DNA of 64,000 nucleotides from Datnioides undecimradiatus (GCA_008933995.1 WARS01003734.1:1758599-1822598); one strand, 5' to 3'; shown: positions 23,201 to 35,746, counted from the stretch's first letter. The notes: generated by a model not told the origin, from the sequence alone. Made by a program: numbers and translations.

Positions 23201-26200
23201 CAGACTTCCCTCTCCCCAGAAACTTCCTCCAGCTCTTCCGGGAGGATCCCGAGGCGTTCCCAGGCCAGTCGAGAGACATAGTCCCTCCAACGCCTCCCTG
23301 GGGAGGTGTTCCGGGCACGTCCCACCGGGAGGAGGCCCCGGGGAAGACCCAGGACACGTTGGAGGGTCAAAGCTTTATGTTAAATGCATTTAAAGACAGT
23401 GGAGGACTGTGCAGGCATTTATGATGCCATTTAAAGCCTCCTGTTCCAACAGGTGATGCACGTTTTACATACAAAAAGTTGTATATGTAACTCTGGTTGC
23501 TTCACAGCTCCTTAAAGGTGAAGCTAAATCATGGAATCCCCTGGATCGCCCCCTGCTGTCTGCTCCAGCTCATAGGCCCCGCCCCCTCCATGTCATTGTT
23601 TTTCTGATCAGTGTGGTTTTAATCAGTTATCAGAAAAGGGGGCGTGGTGTCATGATTGACAGCTCGATGGGCGGGGCCTAAATACAGCAGCTCCACACTT
23701 TGTAGTTGAAGTTGTCTGCAGGTGTTTCAGGTTCCAGGACTTTAGTTAAAACATCGCAGTTTTGTCTGTTTACGTCACTGAGAACCGATGTGATCGCTGC
23801 TCGATGTTTCATGTCAGCTCTGTTTGAATTCTGGTTCAGTTTGTTCGGCTCGTTCACGTTCATGAAACAAACCCAGAGATGTTAAAGCAGCTCATTTTAG
23901 CCCACACAATGATTTATGTGTCTTTGGGTGCGTTTGTTTTGGTAGCCAGGAGAAGGTCAAAAGAGCCTGTCCGGAGTCTATTCAGGCCTCAGAGCTGAGA
24001 TTCCCAAGACAGCCTCCTCCTCCTCCTCCTCCTCCTCCTCCTCTGCAGCTTTGAGAGGCTTCTTCACGAAACAGAGGACAGGCTGTGTCTGCGGCGGTCA
24101 GCGATTGTTCGGGAGGAAAAGAAGATCGGTTCACTCTGCAGCCAGATCGCCGTGTTCCTCCGTGTGTTTGTGTCCTCGAATAGTTTTCAATGCAAATGCC
24201 AGAAGAAGAACAACACAAAGAAAGTTCTGTAACGATTAAAGTGTAAAGCGGTTACGCAACAGGGAAGAATGAACCGTTTGAATAGCAGCTTTGACCCTTG
24301 TTTCATTAAACGCTGCGTAATCCAGACCTTAAAGAGACTATGATGCTGCTGAACTCTGACCTCGCTCTGTTTCCTGGGCTCTTTGCATCATTTTTAAACT
24401 ATGAGACCTTTTCACGCTTCTGTAACGCAGCCGTCCATGTGCAGTTCACTGGCGATGTGAGTTAAGCAGGCGGTGTAGCAAAGCCAGTCCGGCTCCCCGC
24501 GGTGCTCCACAGTCGGGCCCTAATCCTGCACAGCTGACCTCCCTGCCAAGCATCCAGACGGTCGGTTACTCCGGCTGCTGGAATGCAGGCTGATTGAGGA
24601 AACACGTCACGTGTTCGCATAAACAAAACAACAACAAAAAAACAAAATGGTGGTGATGAAAGGAGTCGTTATAACGTCTCATTTCATTTTTGTTTTTCCA
24701 CAGAAACTTCAGTCGTGTGGAGACGAGGCCCGGCTCAGCGCGCCCCCGCCTCAGAGGAGAGCCAAGTCTCTGGACCGCAGGACGTCCGACACCGTCATGA
24801 CGGTCAGTCGGCAAAACACAACACAGGGCTGCTTTTGTTTGTTTTTCAATAATAAATACACATTATTAATATTATCACTACTGTGATAATGTGAAGTACA
24901 AAGACACAGCTCTCCCTGAATACTGACATTAACGCTCAGACCACAAGTTAAAGCACTAATACAATAATAAAGAAACACAGAAGTACAGTATCTACATTAT
25001 AAGTGTAGGAAATGCAAATATAGCTTTAACTGTTTCCATTATGTGTATAAGTTTCACATATTAACACCAGTTAGATCCTTTATACAACTGAAATCTGTCA
25101 ATTGGATGATATTTATTAATGTAAACACAGTAAAGTTTAAACACAAATCAGCAGTTTTTCATTTACACACTGATCTGATGACACTGTGTCTCCGTTACAG
25201 CCTGATTTATTAAACTTTAAAAAGGGCTGGTTGGTCAAATTGGATGAAAATGAGCAGGTAAATATGTTTTTTTTCTATATTAAATTATTATTTATTTATT
25301 TAAGTGATCTCAAACAGCAGCGTTAACGTCCTCCTGACCTTCTGTTTGTCCTCTGCTTCCCTCTAGTGGAAGAAATATTGGTTTGTGCTGTCGACTGACA
25401 GTCTGAGGTACTACAAGGACTCGATAGCCGAGGAGGTATTTTCATATTATTTCTGTATAAAATACAAATACAACATGTTTTCTTTCAGACGCTAAATGTG
25501 TTGCTACGTTTCCTCCCGTCAGGCGTCAGATCTCGAAGAAGAAATCGACCTCACAAAGTGTTTTAACGTGTCTGAGTATCAGGTGCAGAGGAACTACGGC
25601 TTTCAGATCCATGTGAGGAAAACAGTTTCTGCACCGAACTGACTAAACCCCAACTCTTCTGCCACAACAGGAAGTTCACTTCACTGTTTTGTTTCAATGT
25701 CACAGACTCCGAACGGCGCCTACACGCTGTCGGCCATGACTGCAGGGATACGGCGGAACTGGATCCAGGCTCTGATGAAGAACGTCCACCCGGCCAACGC
25801 CCCCGATGTGGCCAGGTGAGCTCAGTTCAGTTTTCATGTCTGTTGTGGATTAAAATCCACTTTCCCTGGTGTTTCATGTTGTATTTTATCTTAAAAAACA
25901 AACCAGAGCGAAAGAAAATCAAGTAAACCTGCAGACTGAAGCGAATCAGACGTCAGTTCTCCCTGAATCCTGACAGTGATGGAAGAAACACTCTGATTCC
26001 AGTGAAAGTACAAACACAATGATGTAAAAATACTCTATTACAAGTATTCTGAGTCTTACTAAAACTTACAACATGTAATGTTTGCATTAAAATGTCAGAA
26101 AACACTTCATAGAATAATTTTATTGATGTAAATCAAGAAATTCCACCCGTGTTCAATTTCTCTTGAGTTACTATCAATATTGTTACTAGTTTCAATGTGT

Positions 26201-29200
26201 TAAATGATAAGATTTTAAGTTTAATTCTGCAGGAAGCAGTCAGACCCTTTACTTTAACTTAAAATATGTAACGTTTCTGCATTAAAATGTATAAAACATC
26301 ATCCTCAGACAAATCTGAACATCCAGGAAGCATCACAGGAAGAGTCTGAACAGAAAAACTACTTTAGAAGTCTTTCTGTCGTATGATCAGTTTGAGAGAA
26401 ACGCTGCTTTGTTTTTAATAATAAATCAAGTTCAAAGTCCCGATTAGACGGTCATGTTAACTGCAATGAACCTGCAAATTGTTTATTTATTTATTTATTA
26501 TTTCTAAGTTAAATCACTAAAGTGTTGATGTTATGTTGTTTCATGCCTCCACATCATCTTAACGTTCCTCCATCTTCTGCACAGTGTACCTGCCCACCAC
26601 GGCCCCTGCAGCCCACCTGAGGCTCTCCCTAAACCGGATGTGACTCCGGACCTCGGCGGCGTCTCCACAGACCACAAACACAGGACTGTGATGGAGCGGC
26701 GGCGAGAAGGACGCTATAAAACCTTCGACTGGGCCGAGTTCAGGCCCCAGAAGAAGGCGCCGGTGGACGCGGATCATCAGAGGAGCAAAGGTCTATGCTC
26801 CCTGGAGCTGGGCGACCTGGAGAGGAGGAAGAGGAGGGAGGAGAGGAGGAGGAGGTATGAGAGCATGCTGGGTATCTCTCTGGGTTTGGAGGACAGAAGA
26901 TCAGATAGCATCGGAGCCCTGAGTCCGAAATCACAGAAGAAGGTGGAAGAAGAGATTGAAGAGTGTTGGAAGCTGGTGGAGACGACGGTTTTCAGGCTGG
27001 ACTCGAGTGTCCCGGTGTTTCCTGACAGCAGAGACTCTGAGGAGGTGGAGAAGCTGCTGGACGGCTACAGGAAGGAGGTGAGAGCTTTAAACCCTCCTTT
27101 CAAAATAAAAGCTTTATTAAAACGCCACTGTCTCAATCAAAACAATAACAGAACGCAATCTTGATTAAAACACAGATTACACCTTGTTAGAAACATTTGA
27201 GATGAGATGATTGAGATGAACAGGCTTTTATATGAACTTGTCTGTTGAAGGTGGAGGATCTGAAGGCCCAGCTGGCAGAGTCGGAGTGTTGCAGACTGGA
27301 GCTGGAGGCTCAGCTCAGTGCAGCAGAAGATCAGCAGCAGCAGGTCCGCCACAGTTTGGGCTTCAGCTACATGTGTTTCTTAAAAAAAAAACCAGACTTT
27401 GATGATTTCAGTGTGTCTCTAACGTCCTCCTGTTTCTCTTCTGTTGTCCCTCCTGAAGCTGGAGCCTCCTCTGGGCTCAGAGCAGCAGAACATTATCACA
27501 CAGGACATTCAGGAGCATCTCAGCTCATTAGAGTCGCCTTTGTTAACGCCTGAGACGCCCATGATATGGCTGCATGACACTGAGGGAAATCTGCAAGAAC
27601 TGGGGGATTTGGTTCCTCGGACAGTGGCCACACCGTTGTCATCTCCTGCATCAAACGGACAAGACTTGTTCTCTCCGACTGATGGAGAAGACATTGCGAC
27701 AAAGAACCATCAGAATCAGCTCAACAGAGACGACACAGAAACACTGATAAATAACGGCGAGTACAGCTCATTAATTGAGGAGGAGCCTGCAGACGGAAAT
27801 GAAAACCAGCTGACCTGCTGCGTGGAGCGCCACGTTCCTCCAGACCAGGCGGTGGTGAGGAGGCTCTCCCTGGAGGTGGAGCTGCTCACCAGCCAGAACG
27901 AAGCTCTCGTGCAGCGCAACCAGGAGATGCTGAACCAGCTGACCGAGGCCGACCGAGAGATAGAGAGGCTGAAAGCTGAGCTCAACGGCAGGTACACCGA
28001 ACCCTGTCACCTGCCTGAGGTGGAGCAGCTGCACCACACCGTGGTGGACGATCTGGAGAAGGAGCTGAGCTCAAGGAACGAGCAGCTCCTGGAGGCCCAG
28101 ACCTTGATCAGCTCCCTGGAGGAGAGTCTAAAGGAGACTGAGGCGCTGCTGCTGCTCCACGAGGAAACAAACAAGAGTGCTGAGAAGGCCGCCGAGGCCG
28201 AGCTGACGGAGCTGCAGATGCTGAGGGAGGAGCTGAAGGAGGCCAAGGAGCTCCATCATCAAACAGCTGCAGAGGCGGAGGCTCACATCACGAGTCTGAA
28301 TCAAGAGCTGGAGGCGGAGAGGCTGAAAGACGGAGGAGGCAACAGACGTGTCTCTGCTGAAGAAAAGACCCGGCAAGTGATGGAGGCGATGGTGACGAGG
28401 CTGAACGCTTTGGGGAAACTTCTGGAGGCGATCGACAAGTTGGATGTTGGTTGGAGAAGAGAGGAAAATACGCCGACCGTGGCGAGTCAACTGAGGTGGG
28501 AGGAGCAGTTTTGGAGCTCGCTGCTCCACAAACTGGAGCCCGGTCCCCCCCAGTTTAGTGAGGAGAAACCAGTGGAAGTGCTGCTGAGCGAGGTGACGGA
28601 GCGCATGATGGTGGAGAACCAAGTGCTGCTTTTAGGGCACGGTCTCCTCTCTGAGGCGGATGAAGGTGGGGATGGTTTGGATATTAGTTTGAATATTGCA
28701 AGTGAGACAGAAACGGAGCAGACGGATGAAAGCAGGATCTCTGATCACCACCTGTGTGAGATTAAACACTTCAGAGTCGTCGCACAGGTGAAAACGTCTT
28801 GGCTGGAGCAGCTGGCCTCCTCCGTCAGCAGCTCCGAACAACTGCAGCTGATGGTTGAAAGACTCTGCAGCCTCTCAGAGCATCCCTGGTCTGGTTTCAT
28901 GCACTCTGCAGCGACCGAAGCTCTGTACTGCTGCCGTTTGAGCCGGCTTCGAGCAGAATATGAGAGGGAGCTCGAGGAAACCAAGCAGAAACATCTCACT
29001 TCCTGTCTGGCTTGCAGCAGCTGTGAGGAGCTGATGGAGGAGAACAAGCAGCAGAGAGACAGACTGTCAAACTTAGAGGAACTGTTGTCTCAGACATCGT
29101 CGCTGAGCAGTAAGATCAACATACAGGACACAGAAAATGAGCTACAGGCGGAGGATGAAGGTCCTGCTGGAGAAGAAAATGGCCAAAAGACGCCCGAAAC

Positions 29201-30776
29201 ACCTGAAGAAGAGATGGTCGAGTCTCTGGAGCTCGAGGGTATGGAAACCGCACTTCTACGTGCTGAAGGTCAGTTGGAAATCCAGCAGGGAGCCGATGAC
29301 AACGTGGAGGAAACAGATCTGAGCGTTGAGGCGGAGCAAGTTGTAGCACTGAGGAGAAGAGTTGAGGAGCTGGAGGAGCAGCTGAGCGTCAGGGAGGAGG
29401 AGCTGAAGGAGGAGTTCAACGGGAAAATGAGTTTGGTTCAGACGCAGCACCAGAGGGAGATGGAGAAGCTGAAGGTGAGTCGTCTGCGAAGCCTGAAACT
29501 GATTCAAACATCATTTTGTGTCAAATCCAGACACATATAATAAATTAAAGGTGACATCACAGCCTGCCTCATGTGATGTCACTTGAGTCACTGACATAAA
29601 CATGGATGTGAGGTCACCAAACGTCTGCAGCTGCTTCTCATCTCCGCTGCATCGGCTAACCTGCTAACACGCCTGTGACCGGAGCTGTGGGTGGTTAAGG
29701 TGGATCGTGGGTAATGTAGGCGCCAGGTTTAGACACCTGTTTCCTTCTCCTGTAAAAATGTTAAAATACCACAGATGAGACACACAGAAATCTGTTTCAG
29801 TTCAACTATTGCCCAGTTTTCCTCGTTTCATGTAAACGTCACATCCAGAATGAGCTGCTGTTGTCAAACGATGCAGATTAAGTTTTTCAGTTCTCACTCT
29901 CTGTTCGTCCTCCAAGGCCACGTGTGAGCGCGGCTTCGCCTCCATGGACGAGTCTCACGTTAAAGTCGTGGAGGAGCTGCAGCGTCGACACCAACAGGAA
30001 GTGGAGCGCCTCCTGCTGGAGAGAGACCAGCTGCTGGAGGAGGAGAGTGCCGCCACGGCAACCGGTGAGAAAATCTTTGCGTTTCCTGCAGCTTCTGATG
30101 AGCCTGTTTCACCGCTCATTGCATCAACCAGAAACTGCACTTATACAACTACAGTTCCCATAATGCTTTGGGGAACATTAACAGGAAGTGTCTCAAATTA
30201 TGTCCTGCACGTTATCAGAAAAACGTTACATTCAAATGAATTAAAGTCCCGTTTAAATGAAATATTTAAAGAATTTATTTTATATTTACACAGGCTTTGT
30301 TCAGGATGTGAAGCTGCAAACAATCAGGAAGTAAAGCTGAATTAAACAAGCCTTGTGTCTGTAAAGTAAAAGATTTTGTTGCAGGATGACAGCATGCTAA
30401 AACTAATAATGTTAATAATCTTAATCATTATTTGTAATTAATTCTTGTCTTTAACCTGAGCTGATTCTTGATGCCGCAGTACGTACACATGTACGCAGGC
30501 AGAGTTTTATAATTCATGTTTTATTAGAAGCAGCAAATCACACAAACTGCGTCTGAGTGTCGCTCTTTCCTCTTCTCTCAGCAATCGAAGCCATCAAGAA
30601 CGCTCACCGTGTGGAGCTGGAGAGGGAGGTGCAGAGGAGGTGTCAGACGGAGAGCAGCGCGGGAAACGCACACCTGGAGGACATTTACAGGAGGCACAGG
30701 TGCGTCGTGCATGGATTCACCCATTATTCAAATATTAAGGCATCTTGTGTCAAAGCTTGCAGGAAAAATGGAAAGT

Positions 30777-30812
<36 letters not shown>

Positions 30813-31021
30813 GTGTGTGTGCGTGCGTGTGCGTGTGTGTGTGTGTAGTGAGGAGCTGACCTCCTACCAGCGGGAGCTCCAGGTGTTGTCCCAGCAGTTC
30901 TCTCTGAAGTGTCTGGAGAACGGACACCTTGTGCAGGCTCTGGACGCTGAGAGGAAGGCCTTGTGTCAGTGCCAGCAGGAAAACCAAGACCTGAGGACCA
31001 GAAACCAGGTGGGGCCTCACA

Positions 31022-31073
<52 letters not shown>

Positions 31074-32883
31074 CTATTTAATACATTGTCTGCATTCTTC
31101 TATTTTCTAAGATGGTTTAGGTAGAACAATCTGAGAATCCTGGTTGAAAAGTGTTTTTCACACATTAATTCTCGGTTTTCTCTGCGGCTTTCTCAATTTT
31201 TCATACCTCCGCCTCTAGAAATGGAAAAATGTGGCACGTTAGCACCAATAAAACTTTGCTGAATTAGCTGTCAGCACTTCCTGTGTGCAGGGTACTTGTA
31301 GATGCACAGACAAACTGTCACTGAATCATTTTGATACTGAGGAAAACTCAAAAACATGATGATTCACAGGTTTTGAAGTTACAAAGAGCAGCTTGTTTGT
31401 GTGATCTTTAAGCGAATAATGAAAGTTTCTATGTGACGCGCATCAGACTGAGTTGTTTTAGCACCAGGAAGTCCATCAGTGAGTCACACTGAATCTATAA
31501 AGGTGTTGATAAGCAACCAAATCAGTGGATTAAACTACAATCACTAACCTCCTGTTGTTTCTCCCCTCTGTACTTTCCACATCAACTCTTGAGTCTGTGT
31601 TTCTAAGCCAGTTTGTATCGAGAGCTGTTTACTTCCTGTCATGATATTGTGATGAGTTTGGAAGCCGTTCAGTAAGAAGCCGTCTTTGTTTCTGACTCGT
31701 CCAGGAGTTGAGCGGCCACCTCGCCGCAGAGATCACCAGGCTTTGTTCTCTGGCCAAGCAGGACGCTCTGCCGCTCAGTCAGGGGATGGATGTGTACGAA
31801 ATGGAGGTCAGTGAGTTTCCTCTGCATTAATAATAAACTGTGTACGTGTCCCACCTTTCACACAAGACTACAGCTCACAGCATCTCACACAGAAACACAA
31901 CATAAACATAAAACAGGTAAAAGTAAAACCCCTTTAATCATTTTAGTAAGAATACAAATGGGATAAAAGTCAGGACGTAGCTGTTTCTCTGATAACTTAG
32001 GTGTGGGATGCTGGGAGTTGTTGTCTTCCTGTCAGCTGGGATTCCTTCAGTGTTGATGGTTCAGGAGGTTTTTACTGGGAGCTGAATTCTCCACAGAGGT
32101 CTCCTCCTCTCCAAAACAAACAGAGCCGCTGATTCAAACCCAGAGAAACACTGAATAAAGCAGTTCCACCTTAAAAACCACTGTTTCTCCCACGCTGATC
32201 TGATGCCGATTGACATTTGAAGCTGATTGTTTGGTTTTCCCTCCAGATCACCCTGCGAGTGAAGGAGTCCGAGGTTCAGTGTCTGAAGCAGGAGATCACG
32301 TCGCTGAAGGACGAGCTGCAGTCGGCACAAAGGGTGAGAGTCCCGGCGACGGCAGCTGCTGCAAAAACTGTTCAGATGATCCAGATCAGACCTGATTCCA
32401 CGCTTCATTAGTTTTATATTGTGAGCTGCAAACTGCAGTCTGCGTTAGTGAACGCAGCTCTGTGAACCTGCACACTCTGACCAACAGAGGGCATTTTCCA
32501 ATCCATGAAGGACATAAATATCCTGACCCCGTGATCAGCGTTTGTCATGTTTTTAACTAATGTTTAGGCTGCAAAAGCCAATAAAAAACTTCATTTATAA
32601 ACATTTCTCCAGCAAACTGAGGCACGAGGTTTCTGTGTAGGACGTTTTTCTGCCGGTGATATAAAATCAGAGGCAAACATCAAACTGCAGGGAAAAGGAG
32701 ACAAATAATGTCCTACTCTGCTTCCCATATATCACATTACAGGACAAGAGGAACGCCACAAAGAAGTACAAGGACGTGTACACGGAGCTGAGCATCCTGA
32801 GGGCCAAGACGGAGACAGAGATGGACGAACTGAGAGAGAACCTGCGGCTGGCTCATCGCGCTCTGGACCGGACGTCACCCTGA
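13948..32883 (+). CDS. MPRIP-like protein (myosin phosphatase Rho-interacting)
   Basis: MPRIP binds F-actin, RhoA and the targeting subunit of myosin phosphatase on stress fibres. Twenty-two exons join in frame: 13948-14073, 15661-15738, 15827-15892, 16260-16411, 16487-16565, 16972-17089, 18243-18429, 20571-20667, 24704-24802, 25201-25257, 25367-25435, 25523-25612, 25706-25815, 26585-27077, 27251-27343, 27459-29474, 29917-30064, 30582-30699, 30849-31008, 31705-31806, 32247-32333 and 32743-32883. They total 4686 nt (1561 aa). Visible: the N-terminal block [19 protein letters not shown]1 about 46-155 ([19 protein letters not shown]); a disordered linker; a RAKSLDRR motif before PH2 about 341-440 ([25 protein letters not shown]); then coiled coil to the end. 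Exon 16 alone encodes 672 residues. The C-terminus stops soon after YKDVYTELS and lacks the tail I recall from mammalian MPRIP. It has two PH domains, unlike TRIOBP. It may be mprip itself or an additional paralogue. Confidence 0.92.
17104..17128. repeat. (CA)n microsatellite
   Basis: About ten CA units 15 bp after the donor of MPRIP-like exon 6. Confidence 0.85.
19484..19504. repeat. (CATA)n microsatellite
   Basis: Five tandem 'cata' units in the MPRIP-like intron after exon 7. Confidence 0.8.
20212..20258. repeat. (CA)n microsatellite
   Basis: About 23 uninterrupted CA units in the MPRIP-like intron after exon 7. Confidence 0.95.
21090..21500. repeat. Interspersed repeat of the 'cgccatcttggttttttgg' family
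   Basis: Contains 'gctcgtcgccatcttgg' followed by 'tttttggagccggaagtgac', then 'cctgcagatttaaggcact' and 'acagtttgtaatccctcc'. I recognise this combination from a widespread percomorph element. It lies in the MPRIP-like intron after exon 8. Boundaries are approximate. Confidence 0.5.
23115..23378 (-). mobile_element. 5'-truncated, 5'-inverted LINE insertion with target-site duplication
   Basis: The 14-bp direct repeat ggtcaaagctttat (23115-23128 and 23365-23378) flanks the insert. The minus strand of 23129-23292 encodes the end of a LINE reverse-transcriptase ORF ([15 protein letters not shown], then LLPPRPGPG) and finishes in a short 'gatgga'-type tail at 23129. The remaining 23293-23364 is in the opposite orientation: read on the plus strand it gives [18 protein letters not shown], the residues that should precede the minus-strand part. 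'ccctccaacg' at 23283-23292 recurs inverted at 23357-23366. This is the expected product of twin-primed target-primed reverse transcription. The element resembles an RTE-type fish LINE; that family call is from memory. Confidence 0.85.
23515..23695 (+). repeat. Interspersed repeat of the 'ggatcgccccctg' family, copy 1
   Basis: 'ctggatcgccccctgctg', then 'aggccccgccccctccatg', then 'gggggcgtggtgtcatgat' and 'gatgggcggggcc' match a very common percomorph repeat. A second, reverse-oriented copy lies near 57885-57965. Confidence 0.6.
24013..24043. repeat. (CCT)n microsatellite
   Basis: About ten CCT units in the MPRIP-like intron after exon 8. Confidence 0.9.
30779..30846 (+). repeat. (TG)n tract abutting the exon 19 acceptor
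   Basis: About 34 TG units with a few 'gc' interruptions run right up to the AG at 30847-30848. They replace the usual polypyrimidine tract of a 149-bp intron of the MPRIP-like gene. Confidence 0.95.
31019..31070 (+). repeat. (CA)n tract just after the exon 19 donor
   Basis: About 26 CA units starting about 10 bp downstream of the exon 19 donor of the MPRIP-like gene. It is complementary in RNA to the (TG)n tract on the other side of the same exon. Confidence 0.95.
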
Positions 32884-33279
32884 GTCTCACAGTTTTTAAA
32901 CATGATAAACCTGTTGTGTTGTTTTGTTTTTGTCTGTCTGGACCAATTATTAACACTGACTTTGTGGCTGACATTCATTTCTCCTGTGAATCTGCTTTTT
33001 TAATATTTCTATATCCCAAATATCATAAAAAAAGATAGTGATATGTTTTTTATTATTATTTGTACCTGTACAGTTTGATGCTTTTATCTCGTGTTTTCAT
33101 TTCCTCATCTCTGCTGTTTGTGTCGTTAAACTGGTCGACCTTGTTTTCAGTTAAATCTTTTAAATTAAAGTCATTTTTTAAACATTTCTGTCAGACACAA
33201 AGTGTCATTTATATTTGTACACTGCAGTTTTATTAATATAAATTCTGATTTATTATTATTATTGTTATTATTAAATAAA
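32884..33279 (+). other. Presumed 3' UTR of the MPRIP-like gene
   Basis: Non-coding T-rich sequence after the stop codon, with a canonical 'aataaa' at 33274-33279. The transcript probably ends within about 30 bp of it. Confidence 0.5.
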
Positions 33280-34480
33280 ATTGGCACATTAAACTTTAAA
33301 CTCTGTTATTTTGTGTTCATGTGTCCTCACAGTTGTCAGACCGGGGACCATGTTTTATTGTCTGTTATGTTCATCATTACTAAAAGGAAGAGATAAAACA
33401 TTTGCGGCGGCTGCGCTCACGCTGTTTTACTATCTGGAGAGAATTCAGCCATAAATATTCAGGATGTCTTGGACACGAGTCATCAGTGTTTCTGGAGGAA
33501 GGAGAAGAAGAAGGAGGTTGTCAAGTTAACCTGCAAAATAAAGTTCCATGTGACTCTTTCAAAATAAAAGCCCTGATGGACGTGCCGTATGGAAGCATTA
33601 GGACTGCCAAGTTTACTTTTATTATTATTACTATTATAACATATTACAGTGTTACATATTTCATGCTTCAAGCTGAAAGGTATAACAGTCTAGTATAATA
33701 CAGAAAAATAATACATTATAAATTTTAGTGGAGTTAATAAACATAATACATAATGAAGAAAACGTGATTAGAATAAGACTGAGGAGGCAATAAACTGTTC
33801 CGTGTTCAGCACTTTCATTAGTCAATAATCACATTTAATTGACTCTTATACTCGTACACTTTAATGTCCACCTCAGGTGGAAGTTGAACTGTCCATCTTA
33901 GTTTTTCTGACAGCAGTAGTTACAGGTTTCTTTTCGGACCAAGGTTTTCCAAAAAATATTTAAAAGTTTCTAAATTATTTTTTTTAAATGTTAAACCAGG
34001 TCTGAGCTCTTATATTTATTCAAACTTCTTGCATGATTTTGTGTAAATAACTTATATCCAATGGATGGTGGATGATTGGATATATATCCAATATCCAATG
34101 AAAGAAAGAAAAATCCTTAAAGTAATTATAGATGTGTGTTTCATAACTTTATTTAATTTCCTCTGACATTAATAATCACACACAGATTTATATTGTGAGC
34201 CATGTGACTAAACTACTTCACTGTGTATTAGTTTACAGTTTAAACTAGTTTCGCTTGAGCAGGTCCAACAGCATAAACAAACTAATTATATTATTCATGA
34301 TAACATGTCAGTGAAAGGTAGCATTTTACTACATAATTAGTACTTTATGCTTATTCCACTTTCACTGGAACAGGATTTTAAATGCAGGACTTTTATTTGA
34401 CCTCATGTTCTACGTGTCGTGTCACCTCTTGAACCAGACTTTTGAAATCTGCCATGTCTGGGGCTGCTGTGTGCTCTTAC
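33280..34480. other. AT-rich intergenic spacer
   Basis: Spacer between the MPRIP-like and PHD genes. It contains an 18-bp perfect palindrome, attggatatatatccaat, at 34075-34092, and otherwise no recognisable gene, RNA or classified repeat. Confidence 0.5.
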
Positions 34481-34489
34481 TTTGAAGGG

Positions 34490-34887
34490 ACGCGGTTCTT
34501 TTCCGGCACCGTTTCCGGTTGTTTCGCTGCGACTTGACGCTGGAGGAAGACGGTATCCATGATGACAACTTTAAAATACCAACAGTAGCGGGGGAGGCTG
34601 CGGGGTGTAATTACCTGCTACCAGGTCTTTAGCAAAAATGTCCGTTAGTCCTCGTCGTCGCGTCGAGCGTCGTGACCGTTTGGGATTAGCTTAGCGGGCT
34701 AACGTTAGCTAGCCAGCTAGCATGAACTCGGGCTGCTTTTGTTTACATGCAGTCCGGATGATGACGGGCCTGGATAGGTGTGTTAGCTAACCCCGCTACC
34801 AGGCTCGTCTGAGGGAGAGTGACATCCTGAAAAGCCTGCGCTGTCAGGACCGGGGGTCGCCCGTCCTAAACTGCTGCCACCCGAGGG
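34490..34887 (+). promoter_or_regulatory. Presumed promoter and 5' UTR exon of the PHD gene
   Basis: A GC- and CpG-richer island in AT-rich surroundings with two close 'ttccgg' ETS-like cores at about 34501-34519. A good donor (gtaaga at 34888) would end a non-coding first exon, which could splice to the acceptor at 35743-35744 just before the ATG. The exon start is not determinable from sequence. Confidence 0.45.
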
Positions 34888-35578
34888 GTAAGATGACCTG
34901 CGGTGCTGATTCACTGATCGCACATCTGATCTGACACTTGTTGTGAGCGCGAGCTGCAGCGCATCATGTTATTATTGACAGACAGGTAATGTTACCTGTT
35001 AGATTACTCATAGGTGTATTACTGAACCGGGCCTAGCAACATTCCTTACTGGGAGGCTCAGTTAAAGAGATGTTTCCCAATACTACAAACTACATACAAA
35101 CAAATATTAATATCGTGTATCTAACAAGAAAATCAAACATTTGTTTTTATATTTCTAATATATTTCCCCTTTCACCTACAGCTGTTATTAGTAATGTTAT
35201 TAGCTGTGATTAGATACGCAGTTTAAATTGTACAAATTAAAATGTTTAACTTTTTTAAAGCATTTTTTAAAATATATATATCATATATAATATATATATA
35301 AATACATATATATAAGTATCATTGGTTGCAACACAGTATTTATTGTATATCACACAGCTCCAACTCTACTTAAATTCAGCATTCCTCTATATTTTAATAG
35401 TTTAATATTGTTTTTCTTATCGTTGAAACTAAACTTCAAACTTTTTATCTTTAACTTCCAGCACTTGTTGTTTTTACTGTCTTGTTTGTCTCTCCTGTTG
35501 TCATGCAGCAAATACTAAAACAAATTCCCTGTGCATGTAAACGGACACGACAATAAGCCTGCCAAATTATTCATATCT

Positions 35579-35599
35579 GTGTGTGTGTGTGTGTGTGTG
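35579..35599. repeat. (GT)n microsatellite
   Basis: About ten GT units in the presumed 5' UTR intron of the PHD gene. Confidence 0.85.
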
Positions 35600-35746
35600 C
35601 AGCAATTCAGCTCAAAAATTCAGAAAATACTTTAAATGTGTTGTATGTACCACACATGCAGTATCAGTAGTACTCAGTAAGACCACTAAAGAGACTTGGT
35701 GTGTCTTTTATCTTCTCAGTCATGTTGTTTTGTGTGTTTCGCAGTG

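Noticed and set aside
23098-23424. Plus- and minus-strand frames around the LINE as possible genes
   Set aside because: They are fragments of a truncated, inverted LINE reverse-transcriptase end, not a host gene.
30557-31110. Open frames reading as long VCVCV or HTHTH runs on both strands
   Set aside because: Products of translating (TG)n/(CA)n microsatellites; only the spliced exons 30582-30699 and 30849-31008 are real coding sequence here.
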